The position numbers and the translations under genes are program-made. Of a stretch of 30,183 bases of DNA, positions 15,545-22,760 are shown one piece after another (within the stretch, counting starts at the first letter, position 1; each line of letters starts with the position of its first letter). Under the pieces are notes generated by a model. It searched no databases, was not told the DNA's origin, and worked only from the letters and a program-made list of their open reading frames with translations. This DNA comes from a virus: IMG/VR virus record IMGVR_UViG_3300037555_000302, positions 1 to 30,183 of that record. One strand, 5' to 3'.

Positions 15545-15550
15545 AAACCA

Positions 15551-15588
15551 GGGAGCCCCTTTCGGGGGGCTCCCGCAACCCCCTTTTT
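15551..15588 (+). terminator. Terminator, first copy of an exact duplicate
   Basis: GGGAGCCCC/GGGGCTCCC stem (15551-15574), spacer GCAACCCC and T5. About 40 bases from CAGGG to the T-run recur exactly at 16068-16107. Confidence 0.88.
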
Positions 15589-15590
15589 CT

Positions 15591-15784
15591 TTTAATGGCC
15601 CGTACTAACTGAAGGAGTATGTGGAAGCTGACCTGGCGTTCTTGTTCGCAAGAGTGTTAACAAAGCTACGGTCCAGGAGAATAGGTATACGGAGTAGTGG
15701 AAGTGGTACAACCCTGCCAGGGGGCAGCGTCTTCGGAGGGTAATGAATTGATGTCAGGGAAAGGATCCCGACCCTGAGAGACCA
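15591..15784 (+). ncRNA. Structured RNA family, copy 1
   Basis: An ORF-less cassette of about 190 nt between a terminator/box and the next box. It contains CCTGG/CCAGG enclosing CTTG-TTCG-CAAG, and a 46-nt core (15705-15750) that matches copy 2 at 43 of 46 positions, from GGTACAACCCTGCC to GAATTG. Within the core, ACCCT can pair with AGGGT around a GCC/GGC hairpin. A 3' stem TCAGGG/CCCTGA (15754-15777) precedes the C/T-rich tail. No protein-coding sense is conserved between the copies. Confidence 0.75.
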
Positions 15785-15797
15785 CCCCCCTCTTTTT
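15754..15797 (+). terminator. 3' hairpin and T-run of RNA copy 1
   Basis: TCAGGG/CCCTGA stem, a C-rich spacer and T5 shared with the next box. Confidence 0.6.
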
Positions 15798-15816
15798 ATT
15801 TAACGAATACTATTCT
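15793..15816 (+). repeat. Cassette box 14 and short leader stem
   Basis: TTTTTATTTAACGAA box, then GAAT (15805-15808) pairing with ATTC (15812-15815) over a 3-nt loop. Confidence 0.65.
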
Positions 15817-15832
15817 CTTGAAAGGAGAAATT

Positions 15833-16054
15833 ATGCGTATCTATCGAGTAATTCTTGCAGCAACTTCAAGCACCGGCGAGCAGGGCACTTTCATGCAGCT
15901 TGCCCGAGGGGACAAGGAGCTGACAAGGTTCAAGGACAAGTACGGAGCGGAGTTGGTGAGTACCAGGGAACTCAACCATGGCGAAGGCTACAGTTGCGAT
16001 ACCTGCCAGGAGAGCGTTGTCTACCCCCACAGGTGCCTGTATCCTTGCTGGTAA
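15833..16054 (+). CDS. 73-aa small protein with C-terminal cysteines
   Basis: Start at 15833 after AAAGGAG. N-terminus MRIYRVILAATSSTGEQGTF resembles the product at 15221. The C-terminal third has four cysteines (CDTC, then HRC and YPCW), which may bind zinc or form disulfides. The leader and first codons are nearly the same as those of the 15221 gene (GAAAGGAGAAATTATG), suggesting cassette duplication followed by divergence. Function unknown. Confidence 0.7.
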   Translation: MRIYRVILAATSSTGEQGTFMQLARGDKELTRFKDKYGAELVSTRELNHGEGYSCDTCQESVVYPHRCLYPCW

Positions 16055-16069
16055 ACATCCTGCTAATCA

Positions 16070-16107
16070 GGGAGCCCCTTTCGGGGGGCTCCCGCAACCC
16101 CCTTTTT
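16070..16107 (+). terminator. Terminator, second copy of the exact duplicate
   Basis: Same stem (16070-16093) and spacer as at 15551-15588. Confidence 0.88.
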
Positions 16108-16127
16108 ATTTAATGAACCTTATTCTC
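16103..16127 (+). repeat. Cassette box 15
   Basis: TTTTTATTTAATGAA box followed by a weak GAA/TTC leader stem and the ribosome site GAAAGGAG. Confidence 0.6.
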
Positions 16128-16143
16128 TTGAAAGGAGAACAAG

Positions 16144-16446
16144 ATGATTGATGAAGAGACACTTCTCTCTGGTGGCGGTAATGCAGATCCAAATCTGGAT
16201 CACACAACTGACTTTCAGGTAATGAACACGGGTGCTGGCTGGTACGTGGGTACTGGCTACATCAGCTGTGGAAACTACGGTAAGGGCTGTACTAGCTCTG
16301 ACTGTGATCCCGAGCGGAGCCCTCCCGTGCAGCCGAACTCGCGAGAGACCGGCTACTTCGCTAACAGAGAGGAAGCAGAAGCTGCGCTTGTGGAGTTTCA
16401 GAAGGAAGACGAGATCTTCGATCCCAGCAAGGCAAACGCTCGCTGA
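16144..16446 (+). CDS. Unknown 100-aa protein
   Basis: Starts after GAAAGGAG. The middle contains a tryptophan/glycine segment (NTGAGWYVGTGYISCGN) with two cysteines near GCTSSDC, then a conserved-looking GYFANREEAEAALVEF helix. The GYF-x-REEAEAA pattern is seen in small domains that bind modified substrates or peptides, but I cannot name a family. No signal peptide. Possibly distantly related to the 10697 product (shared VNTGG/MNTGAG). Confidence 0.72.
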   Translation: MIDEETLLSGGGNADPNLDHTTDFQVMNTGAGWYVGTGYISCGNYGKGCTSSDCDPERSPPVQPNSRETGYFANREEAEAALVEFQKEDEIFDPSKANAR

Positions 16447-16457
16447 ACCAAAAACTA

Positions 16458-16494
16458 GGGGGCCCTTCGGGGCCCCCGCAACCCCCTCCTTTTT
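16458..16494 (+). terminator. Terminator after the 100-aa gene
   Basis: GGGGGCCC-TTCG-GGGCCCCC perfect hairpin (16458-16477), GCAACCCC-type spacer and T5. Confidence 0.9.
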
Positions 16495-16499
16495 ATTTT

Positions 16500-16700
16500 T
16501 AATGGCTCGTACCATGAATGAGAGGAATGCTGAAGCAGACCGAATGCTTGTTGGCTAGAGCGACAACATTTTTCGGTATGGAGTACATGACCATAGAAGC
16601 GGAGATCTTTGCATGCGGTACAACCCTGCCTGGGGGCAGCGTCTTCCGAGGGTAACGAATTGGTAATGGTGAAAGCGTCCCGACTCGGAACCCCCTACCC
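16500..16700 (+). ncRNA. Structured RNA family, copy 2
   Basis: Second ORF-less cassette, about 910 bases after the first. The conserved 46-nt core is at 16617-16662. Outside it the two copies share only the general start (AATGGCYCGTAC) and the 3' motif TCCCGAC. Here a 7-bp helix TTCCGAG/CTCGGAA (around 16644 and 16684) can close the 3' domain. Copy 1 can form a neighbouring AGGGT/ACCCT helix in the equivalent place, so pairing appears maintained. Like copy 1 it follows a terminator and box. Confidence 0.74.
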
Positions 16701-16702
16701 CC

Positions 16703-16774
16703 TTTTTATTTAACGACGATTGTAGTCTAGCCAATAGAGGAGAGACTACCAGGCGAAAGCTGAAAGGAAATCGT
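16703..16774 (+). promoter_or_regulatory. Cassette box 17 and structured leader enclosing the ribosome site
   Basis: After TTTTTATTTAACG, ACGATT (16716-16721) can pair with AATCGT (16769-16774), and GTAGTC (16722-16727) with GACTAC (16744-16749). The GAAAGG ribosome site lies between the 3' strands, and the outer stem ends two bases before the ATG. The leader could therefore control access to the start codon. Confidence 0.55.
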
Positions 16775-16775
16775 T

Positions 16776-16943
16776 ATGTCTAATGTAGAGTTCCAGGTGC
16801 TGATGATCAACAACCTCAGAAAGAACCCCCCGAGCAACAACGACTTGGCGGCGAAGGGGGATCTGGTGAAGCCGACTTCGAAGACGAAGCGTCAGGTCGA
16901 CTTTAAGGATCAGAATGGAAACGCAGGATTCCGCGTGTTCTAG
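16776..16943 (+). CDS. 55-aa small basic protein
   Basis: 55 codons, start MSNVEFQVLMINNLRKNPPS, then a polar, lysine-rich middle (KPTSKTKRQ) and a C-terminus ending GNAGFRVF. GAAAGG precedes the start by about 9 bases. It lies in its own cassette with a structured leader and terminator. No family is recognised; short and basic enough to bind nucleic acid, but that is speculation. Confidence 0.6.
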   Translation: MSNVEFQVLMINNLRKNPPSNNDLAAKGDLVKPTSKTKRQVDFKDQNGNAGFRVF

Positions 16944-16966
16944 CTTGATCTGGACGTCTTCGTGAA

Positions 16967-17014
16967 GGTCAGGGTTCCGTGCTTACGCACGGGGCCCTGG
17001 CCCTCTTTCTTTTT
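16967..17014 (+). terminator. Terminator before the polymerase gene
   Basis: A 16-bp imperfect stem (16967-17002) with TTAC loop, then a T/C run ending in T5. Confidence 0.88.
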
Positions 17015-17110
17015 ATTTAACGCTAACGCAAACCAACGACATTGGATGGGGAAAGATCCCCGTCTAGTGAAAATCAGGCCAAATAACCATTCTCGTGAAA
17101 GGAGAACAAA
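17010..17110 (+). promoter_or_regulatory. Cassette box 18 and long leader of the polymerase gene
   Basis: The last copy of the box (TTTTTATTTAACG) is followed by a leader of about 90 nt, longer than the usual one. It has a GGGG/CCCC hairpin (17048-17061) and ends in GTGAAAGGAG before the start codon. Confidence 0.6.
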
Positions 17111-20100
17111 ATGGCCCCTTTGAATGAAATGATGAGAGATCTGACCAAGAACAGGATCCAGGACATGAAGGAGATGAGGAAGCTGCTGGAGACGACGGAG
17201 CTCGGCAAGCTGCTGGAGCGGGAGGTGCTCGTGCCGAACCACAAGTTCGACCCCAGTAACCCGACCGACAACAAGTGGAACGTCATGATCCACAGGCTCA
17301 CCGGGAACGAGATCATCAAGTCCCTGGAGCACTACATCGCCGCGTTCGACCTGCTCCTGACTCGGGAGACCAGGAAGGGTGCGATCAAGGAGCTGAATCG
17401 GATGAAAGACAACTTCGAGAAGAAGCTGGTTCTGGCTGTTGAGGCCAAGATCCAGCACCGAGAAGAGTTGCGTGCAAAGGCGCAGCAGAAGAGTTGGCAG
17501 GATGCTGCTGCTGGCTACATGACCAAGTATCCGGTCATCGTCATGTACCACGAAGAGACGAAGAAGAAGCTCAGGATCAGGTATGACCTGGCTGTGGGCT
17601 TGCAGGGCTTGCTTGCTCAGATGGTCAAGCACTGGCAGGGGAATGCTGTCAAGAAGACTGAGGCTGGAGAGGAGCTCGACAAGTTCGAGGCGACTGCGAT
17701 GGGAGTGAAGGTTCCCGTTCTGCACCTGAAGGATCAGACGGAAGGAGATCAGGATCTCGCTGGCCTCATGTCTGCATTCCGCAAGCAGGGGTGGGTACCA
17801 GTCAAGGGTAAGCATCTGCTGGACAAGTCGCTCTACGCGATGCTGACGAAGCTGTTCCCAAGGGCTGTCGACATGCGTGCCTACATCAGCAGCTTCATGA
17901 GTCCGCTGAAGGCTGGTGGTCTCTGGATTGACGCAAGTGTCAAGCTCACGACTATCACTTCGTACAACAAGGATGGACAGACAATCCCCGCTGGCTGTGA
18001 TGGCTCGGGACGAATTCACTCGAAGCACCCGCTCCTGCAGTACTTGAAGGGGTGGAACAGCAAGGACTGTCCTGCTACTCAGTTCAGAGGGGTTAACTTC
18101 AGCACAGGCCTCTTCGCCAAGGGTGTCTTCGTCGTGGACGATCGATGTCTTGACGATGACGGCAATCCGGACATCTGGGTTGATTGGGCTCAGATCAAGG
18201 GTCTGCAGAAGGCTGAAGCCAAGGAGTGCATCGGCAAGAACATTCACCGGCGGGACGTTATGACGATTGGCATCATCGATGTCTTCCGTCGCCACAACCC
18301 GAAGATGAACTTCAGCTTCCAGAGTCTGCAGATCATGGAGAACGTTCCCAGTACTCGCGCCTTGGCTGAGCGCTGGGTTGATGAGAGCCTTGATGCGTTC
18401 GTTACCAACGGTGGTCCACTTGGGATGTTGGAGAACATCGCTGCCAATGATCCGCAGATCGATCTCATCCTGAGGCTCAAGGACCAGCTCAAGGAGAAGC
18501 TCGGACTGGATGTCACCACTCCTGAGGGAATTGCTGCGATCCCGTTCGTGCACAACCGGCTTGAGGACAATCTGGGTCGTATGCGTTACCACAATGCTCA
18601 GGGTGCTGGAGTCAAGGAGCTGACCAAGGTGCTTGTTATCGACAATGGCTTGGAGTCGGGAACGTGTGCGATCAGGAGTACCGGCGGGAAGTATCCTATC
18701 GGAAGTCTCGTGGCACTGGTGAGGCCGCCAATTGTGACTCCTCACAACCAGGTGGTCTTGAAGATCGTGGAACCCTTGACGCATATGAGGGTTCGTGGAC
18801 AGGTTCCTCTGTGTGTGATTTTCATGACTCTGCTCGACACCTTGATCATGTTTGCCGACGATGACGGAGACATCGCTTCTGTCTGCGATGACAAGGAGCT
18901 GATCGAGAACTTGCAGAAGAACAAGATCGACTTCGGTTTCGGTCAGGATGCGTTGTATCGTATCGAGCCTGAGACCTGGGAGGGTGATCCGAAGGCCAAG
19001 ATCTCCAGCAGCTCACTTGTTGGAATGGTGATGCTTGAGGGTGATGGTCGTGGTCCTGTCGGGCTCGTGTGCGTCCTGAAGGCTGCTGCAATTGCGGAGG
19101 AAGTGGACATGCTTCCGCTGGCGATGGCAGTAATTGAGCAGTGTGCTATCGATGCTGCAAAGCACAGTACCATGTATCCAGATCCTCGCATGTTGGTGCA
19201 GAGGCGCAACTGGGAGAAGGATAGCGAGGGCTGGTGGAAGCCAAAGAGTGGTACTGGGCTGTCCCGTGAAGACATGGGCACGTACAGGGGCTACCAGGGT
19301 AACAGCCAGGTGGAGTCTTGGATGGATGGTGAGCACATCAGCACCAATCTGCTCCAGCAGTTCGTCAGGGATCTGTGTGGTGGGCGCATGCTGAAGGATC
19401 AGCTGTCTTGGAGGGTCAAGTCCAAGAGGCTTACCTCGGAGACCGATAGCGAGTACCCGGTCAAGGCCAAGTATGAGAATCTCGTGCATCACACTGCAAG
19501 GTACGCTACCGAGGAGTGGAACAAGATGTACGAGGGGACAGAGGCGGGTATCGAGTTCTCTGCACAGGATCTGATTCCGAAGCTGCTCTCCATGCAGGTC
19601 ACACCTCTCGACAAGCAGACCTACAAGAGGACGCTGCACAGGAGTTCTGGTATGCAGGCATACGGCGTTGAGCTGAAGAAGATTCTGGCTCTGGGCTATG
19701 AGCGTGAGGAGCGTAGGCTTAAGATCGATGCCGTCTACACTGCTCTGCTCAACAGCTTGCGTAAGCTGAGTGTCGGAGAGCTGGTCCAGATCTGGGTTAC
19801 TGAGTGGAACCTGGCGCTGAACACCAAGCATGAGAACCGGGTCAAGGGCCACATCAACAGGGCTTACCGAGCCGTTCTCTGGGAGGGTTCGCCTGTACTC
19901 AAGGCGCTTGGACTGGAGAGTAGCTCTAGGTGTGAGTTCATGGGTACCGAGCGCATGCTGAAGACCAAGGAGTGGATTAACAACCGCGTTCTGGCTTTGC
20001 GTCAGGATGGTGTACCGGCTACTGCGTTTGATGTTGCTCGGGACTCCATCCTCAAGTCGAAGAAGCACGAGGAAGAGACTGGTGTTCGTCTGGCAGATTG

Positions 20101-20269
20101 CCCGACGTGCAGCAACCTGATCCGTGACATGATTGTTGGTGATCACAGGGATGTGGTCACGAAGGAAGTACGAGCTGTCGCTGGAGAATTGGTCACTGGA
20201 ACCAATGCGGAGCTTGGATGGGAGAGAGCCAGGAAGGTCCTGGAAGCGAAGAAGAGTGAAACCAAGTAA
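17111..20269 (+). CDS. Two-barrel RNA polymerase of the YonO / RdRP type (predicted)
   Basis: A 1052-aa protein. The key motif is FADDDGD (Asp 583, 585 and 587), matching the DxDGD metal-binding loop of beta'-like double-psi beta-barrels. Upstream, FRG...GLFAKGVFVVDD (around 325-344, Lys 337, with Lys 313 24 residues before) resembles the R...KG segment of the first barrel in the RNA-interference RdRP family. Downstream, AIDAAKHS (Asp 681, Lys 684) parallels the conserved AVDxxKxG of that family. Order and spacing suit a single polypeptide carrying both catalytic barrels, as in phage YonO and crAss-like phage polymerases. The N-terminal 250 residues are helical, charged and unassigned. It heads an operon and probably transcribes phage genes. 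Template type (DNA or RNA) cannot be told from sequence. Confidence 0.8.
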   Translation: MAPLNEMMRDLTKNRIQDMKEMRKLLETTELGKLLEREVLVPNHKFDPSNPTDNKWNVMIHRLTGNEIIKSLEHYIAAFDLLLTRETRKGAIKELNRMKDNFEKKLVLAVEAKIQHREELRAKAQQKSWQDAAAGYMTKYPVIVMYHEETKKKLRIRYDLAVGLQGLLAQMVKHWQGNAVKKTEAGEELDKFEATAMGVKVPVLHLKDQTEGDQDLAGLMSAFRKQGWVPVKGKHLLDKSLYAMLTKLFPRAVDMRAYISSFMSPLKAGGLWIDASVKLTTITSYNKDGQTIPAGCDGSGRIHSKHPLLQYLKGWNSKDCPATQFRGVNFSTGLFAKGVFVVDDRCLDDDGNPDIWVDWAQIKGLQKAEAKECIGKNIHRRDVMTIGIIDVFRRHNPKMNFSFQSLQIMENVPSTRALAERWVDESLDAFVTNGGPLGMLENIAANDPQIDLILRLKDQLKEKLGLDVTTPEGIAAIPFVHNRLEDNLGRMRYHNAQGAGVKELTKVLVIDNGLESGTCAIRSTGGKYPIGSLVALVRPPIVTPHNQVVLKIVEPLTHMRVRGQVPLCVIFMTLLDTLIMFADDDGDIASVCDDKELIENLQKNKIDFGFGQDALYRIEPETWEGDPKAKISSSSLVGMVMLEGDGRGPVGLVCVLKAAAIAEEVDMLPLAMAVIEQCAIDAAKHSTMYPDPRMLVQRRNWEKDSEGWWKPKSGTGLSREDMGTYRGYQGNSQVESWMDGEHISTNLLQQFVRDLCGGRMLKDQLSWRVKSKRLTSETDSEYPVKAKYENLVHHTARYATEEWNKMYEGTEAGIEFSAQDLIPKLLSMQVTPLDKQTYKRTLHRSSGMQAYGVELKKILALGYEREERRLKIDAVYTALLNSLRKLSVGELVQIWVTEWNLALNTKHENRVKGHINRAYRAVLWEGSPVLKALGLESSSRCEFMGTERMLKTKEWINNRVLALRQDGVPATAFDVARDSILKSKKHEEETGVRLADCPTCSNLIRDMIVGDHRDVVTKEVRAVAGELVTGTNAELGWERARKVLEAKKSETK

Positions 20270-20286
20270 TGAGAGAGGACAAGAAA

Positions 20287-21423
20287 ATGAATAGCAAGAC
20301 GATGCTAACCACCGATCAAGAGTGCATGAGGATCAGGCTTCTTTCCTGGGTTCTGGCCAACAGCGGGGGCGGCTACTACAATATGGAGGGCACCAGTCTG
20401 TGCTTTGGCCCAAAAGTGTCGAAGCTGAGCTTTAAAGTTGGCTGGAGTGGTCCCGGGAGTCTCGTTGAGGCTCTCGGGGGTTCCAATTCAGTGGGGTGGA
20501 CCGTGGAGTCGTCGTTGTCTCGGGGTTGGTCCCCACGCTGGGTACCGGCCTGGAAGGAACCCGAGGTCGATCCCTACTTCCCGTACATCCTGTACCAGGA
20601 CAATGAGTACACGGTGTTCGTTCACTCGAAGGGGGGTGATCGCAGGAACCTGTGGGACATGCACCTCGACCGCCAGTGGGACAAGGAGGTCGACAGCTGT
20701 GCTGGGCGTGAGCCCGGTGCAATTGAAGAGTGCCCTGTCTCGGTCTACTGGACCAAAGGGGGGCTGCCTGAGTGGCTGAAGAAGAAGACAATGTGCAACC
20801 TGGGTCACGTGACGGCCCAACCAAAGGAGAAGACTATGAAGCCTACTACCGTTCACCTGATCGACCCGTGGGTCATCCACGCTTTCCTCGTACTGGGTGT
20901 GATGAAGCTCAAGCTCCCCGGAGATGAGCTCATCGCGTCCTTCGAGCGGAAGAACGAGGTCATCGAGTACCGATACCTGCCCCACCTGATGCACCCGAAG
21001 CTGGCAGAGGAGATCCTGCGGCTGAGGAACCTGAATGAGGGGCGGGCCACGTTCATGTTCTGGGCCAAGCAGTTCAACTGGATCAACCAGGCTCAGACAC
21101 CGAAGTCGAAGGAGCAGCGGCTGAAGCAGGTGCTTGACACCCTGTCCAAGCTGAGGGTCCTGAGGAAGGGTCACGGAGTGGCTCCTCTCGGTGTCCTCTT
21201 CGAACCCAAGTTCTACAAGGGACAGGACTGCAAGAGCGACGAGGAGAAGGAGAGCAGGAAGCAGGAGTGCTACGAGTTCTTCAACCGGGTTCAGCAGCAG
21301 GTCGTTGAGCAGGGTGGAAGGTGGCGAATCCTTCAGCAGCATCTGCCTGGATGTGTAGCACCGCTGAAGGCTATGGAGTGGCGAGACACGAGGAAGCTCA
21401 GCAACTTGGCTCGGAAGAGCTAG
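20287..21423 (+). CDS. Unknown 378-aa protein, downstream of the polymerase, possible internal start
   Basis: The start at 20287 is preferred (GAGAGG upstream); an earlier ATG at 20269 overlaps the polymerase stop and would add six residues. The N-terminal half is tryptophan- and glycine-rich with beta character (FKVGWSGPGSLVEALGG). The C-terminal half is helical and basic. In frame at 20836 is an ATG preceded by the same AAAGGAGAAGACT sequence that precedes the 9383 gene, so the C-terminal 195 residues may also be made alone or may once have been a separate gene. Being coupled to the polymerase, it could be an accessory factor; no family is recognised. Confidence 0.75.
   Translation: MNSKTMLTTDQECMRIRLLSWVLANSGGGYYNMEGTSLCFGPKVSKLSFKVGWSGPGSLVEALGGSNSVGWTVESSLSRGWSPRWVPAWKEPEVDPYFPYILYQDNEYTVFVHSKGGDRRNLWDMHLDRQWDKEVDSCAGREPGAIEECPVSVYWTKGGLPEWLKKKTMCNLGHVTAQPKEKTMKPTTVHLIDPWVIHAFLVLGVMKLKLPGDELIASFERKNEVIEYRYLPHLMHPKLAEEILRLRNLNEGRATFMFWAKQFNWINQAQTPKSKEQRLKQVLDTLSKLRVLRKGHGVAPLGVLFEPKFYKGQDCKSDEEKESRKQECYEFFNRVQQQVVEQGGRWRILQQHLPGCVAPLKAMEWRDTRKLSNLARKS
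20836..21423 (+). other. Possible nested gene product from an internal start
   Basis: The in-frame ATG at 20836 has AAAGGAG at ideal spacing, unusual inside a coding region. The resulting 195-aa protein (MKPTTVHLIDPWVIHAFLVL onward) would be mostly helical. This is listed as a possible second product, not a separate locus. Confidence 0.4.
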
Positions 21424-21437
21424 AAAGGAATAATACA

Positions 21438-21956
21438 ATGCTGGACGGAAAAGGAGACCTCTGGCGTCAGCTTGGAGAAGTTGACGCTCTCTGCATCACC
21501 ACCAACGGATTCATCAAGCGGAATGGATCTGCGGTGATGGGCAGGGGGTGTGCTCGACAGGCCATGTACAAGTACCCAGGCCTGGATGCAATTCTGGGAG
21601 AGAAGGTGCAGCAGTTCGGAAACGAGCCGCTGTGCCTGATCAACGACAAGGGGACTGAGATCTGGAGCTTCCCAGTGAAGCCTCGGTTCGAGGTCTTTAA
21701 GTCGGACGACCAGGTGGTTCGACACATGCGAGGCAAGTTCGGCTCTGGGAGTTCGATTCCCGGCTGGGCTTGCGTAGCTCAGATAGGAATCATCCTGGAG
21801 AGTGCGAATGCCATCAAGAAGATGGCTGATCTCTGCGGCTGGAGGAAGATCGCTCTTCCTCGACCTGGCTGCGGAGCTGGTGAGTTGAATTGGGAGGAGG
21901 TTGGACCTGCACTTAGTGAAGTGCTGGACGATCGCTTCATCGCTATAACCTATTGA
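21438..21956 (+). CDS. Macro-domain protein (ADP-ribose binding or hydrolase)
   Basis: A 172-aa protein; start at 21438 after AAAGGAA, as the longer upstream frame lies inside the previous gene. Motifs: TTNG (Asn 23), GSAVMGRGCARQ (30-41) and LPRPGCGAGELNWEEV (around 140-155). These correspond to the ADP-ribose-binding loops of macro domains, of the compact single-domain type with a GCGxGxL loop. The domain binds ADP-ribose or removes it from proteins or nucleic acids, or processes ADP-ribose-1''-phosphate. In a phage it could reverse host ADP-ribosylation or recycle NAD-derived products, an inference. It is in the operon with the polymerase. Confidence 0.85.
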   Translation: MLDGKGDLWRQLGEVDALCITTNGFIKRNGSAVMGRGCARQAMYKYPGLDAILGEKVQQFGNEPLCLINDKGTEIWSFPVKPRFEVFKSDDQVVRHMRGKFGSGSSIPGWACVAQIGIILESANAIKKMADLCGWRKIALPRPGCGAGELNWEEVGPALSEVLDDRFIAITY

Positions 21957-21972
21957 GAGAAAGGGCAGTACA

Positions 21973-22656
21973 ATGACGAGAATTGAACCTGTGTGGAGCC
22001 ACTCGGATGGCAAGTGGATCTGTGGACCTGGAGACAACCGGGGGAAGAACTTGGAACTGAAGTTCAAGGATGCCAAGTACGGAACCCCTACTTGGGAGGA
22101 GTACAAGCATGAGAAGAATGCTCTCGATGAAGTTCTGCAGGAGGAGGCGAAGGAGTTGCAGCCTCCAGTCCGCTTCCTGGATGATGTTGGAGCTGTTCAG
22201 TGCAGCTGCCAGGCCTGCATCGACATGTGCAAGCCGGGTCATACCAATCCCGGCTGGTTCCGTGTGGGTCAGGCTGAGAAGGCTGCGGAGTTCCTCAAGA
22301 TGACGCTTGATGACTTCTTCTGGAAGTACTTGATCGTTGAGTACTGGGCAGGCTTCCCCCAAGACATGGATGTTCTTGCACCTCGGCGTAACCATCAGGA
22401 CGGGGTGAGGGCTGACAGCGGAGACAATTACCATGGCGGAACCTGCGCTCTGCATGATTCCTCTACCGGCTGTAAGCTTCCTAGCTCGCTGAGACCGCTG
22501 GAGTGTGCTGCAGCGGTTGGCTGCGAGAAGGACAAGTACTGGTGGCAACGGGAACGCTACAGTATCCGAGAGAACATCGCCCTGGAGTGGATAAAAGGGA
22601 AGCCCTCCGCCTTGGTCGAACGTCTCTCCGATAAGTTCTGGGGTAAGCGTAGATAA
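21973..22656 (+). CDS. YkgJ-like cysteine-cluster protein (metal or Fe-S binding)
   Basis: A 227-aa protein with two cysteine groups: CSCQACIDMC (77, 79, 82, 86) followed by PGH, and a second set at 158, 167, 178 and 184 in CALHDSSTGCKLPSSLRPLEC. The order (first cluster, PG, helix, C-x8-GC, then RPxxC) resembles the YkgJ / zinc-iron-chelating family, here with extended spacing. Function of that family is poorly defined; an iron-sulfur or zinc centre is likely. AGGGCAG precedes the start. It ends the polymerase operon, before a strong hairpin. Confidence 0.72.
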   Translation: MTRIEPVWSHSDGKWICGPGDNRGKNLELKFKDAKYGTPTWEEYKHEKNALDEVLQEEAKELQPPVRFLDDVGAVQCSCQACIDMCKPGHTNPGWFRVGQAEKAAEFLKMTLDDFFWKYLIVEYWAGFPQDMDVLAPRRNHQDGVRADSGDNYHGGTCALHDSSTGCKLPSSLRPLECAAAVGCEKDKYWWQRERYSIRENIALEWIKGKPSALVERLSDKFWGKRR

Positions 22657-22666
22657 ATAATCTGAA

Positions 22667-22707
22667 TCCACGAGGATAAGCCCCCTTACGGGGGCTGTCC
22701 TTGTGGA
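22667..22707 (+). terminator. Strong hairpin after the polymerase operon
   Basis: A stem TCCAC/GTGGA with inner AGCCCCC/GGGGGCT (22667-22707). No T-run follows, so it may be a processing or stability hairpin. Confidence 0.6.
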
Positions 22708-22760
22708 GATATCTTTCAACCTCTAGTTCGTGGATGTCCTTTCCCAGAGCTAGAACTGGT

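Noticed and set aside
15617-15661. 13-codon ORF in RNA family copy 1
   Set aside because: The GGAG is only about one base from the ATG, the ORF is not present in copy 2, and it overlaps a conserved helix.
16940-18784. Long minus-strand ORF of 614 aa opposite the polymerase gene
   Set aside because: It mirrors the codon pattern of the polymerase gene, has low-complexity Leu/Val/His/Arg composition, no ribosome site, and crosses a terminator. It is a shadow.
19013-20146. Minus-strand ORF of 377 aa
   Set aside because: Lies wholly opposite the polymerase coding sequence and has shadow-type composition.
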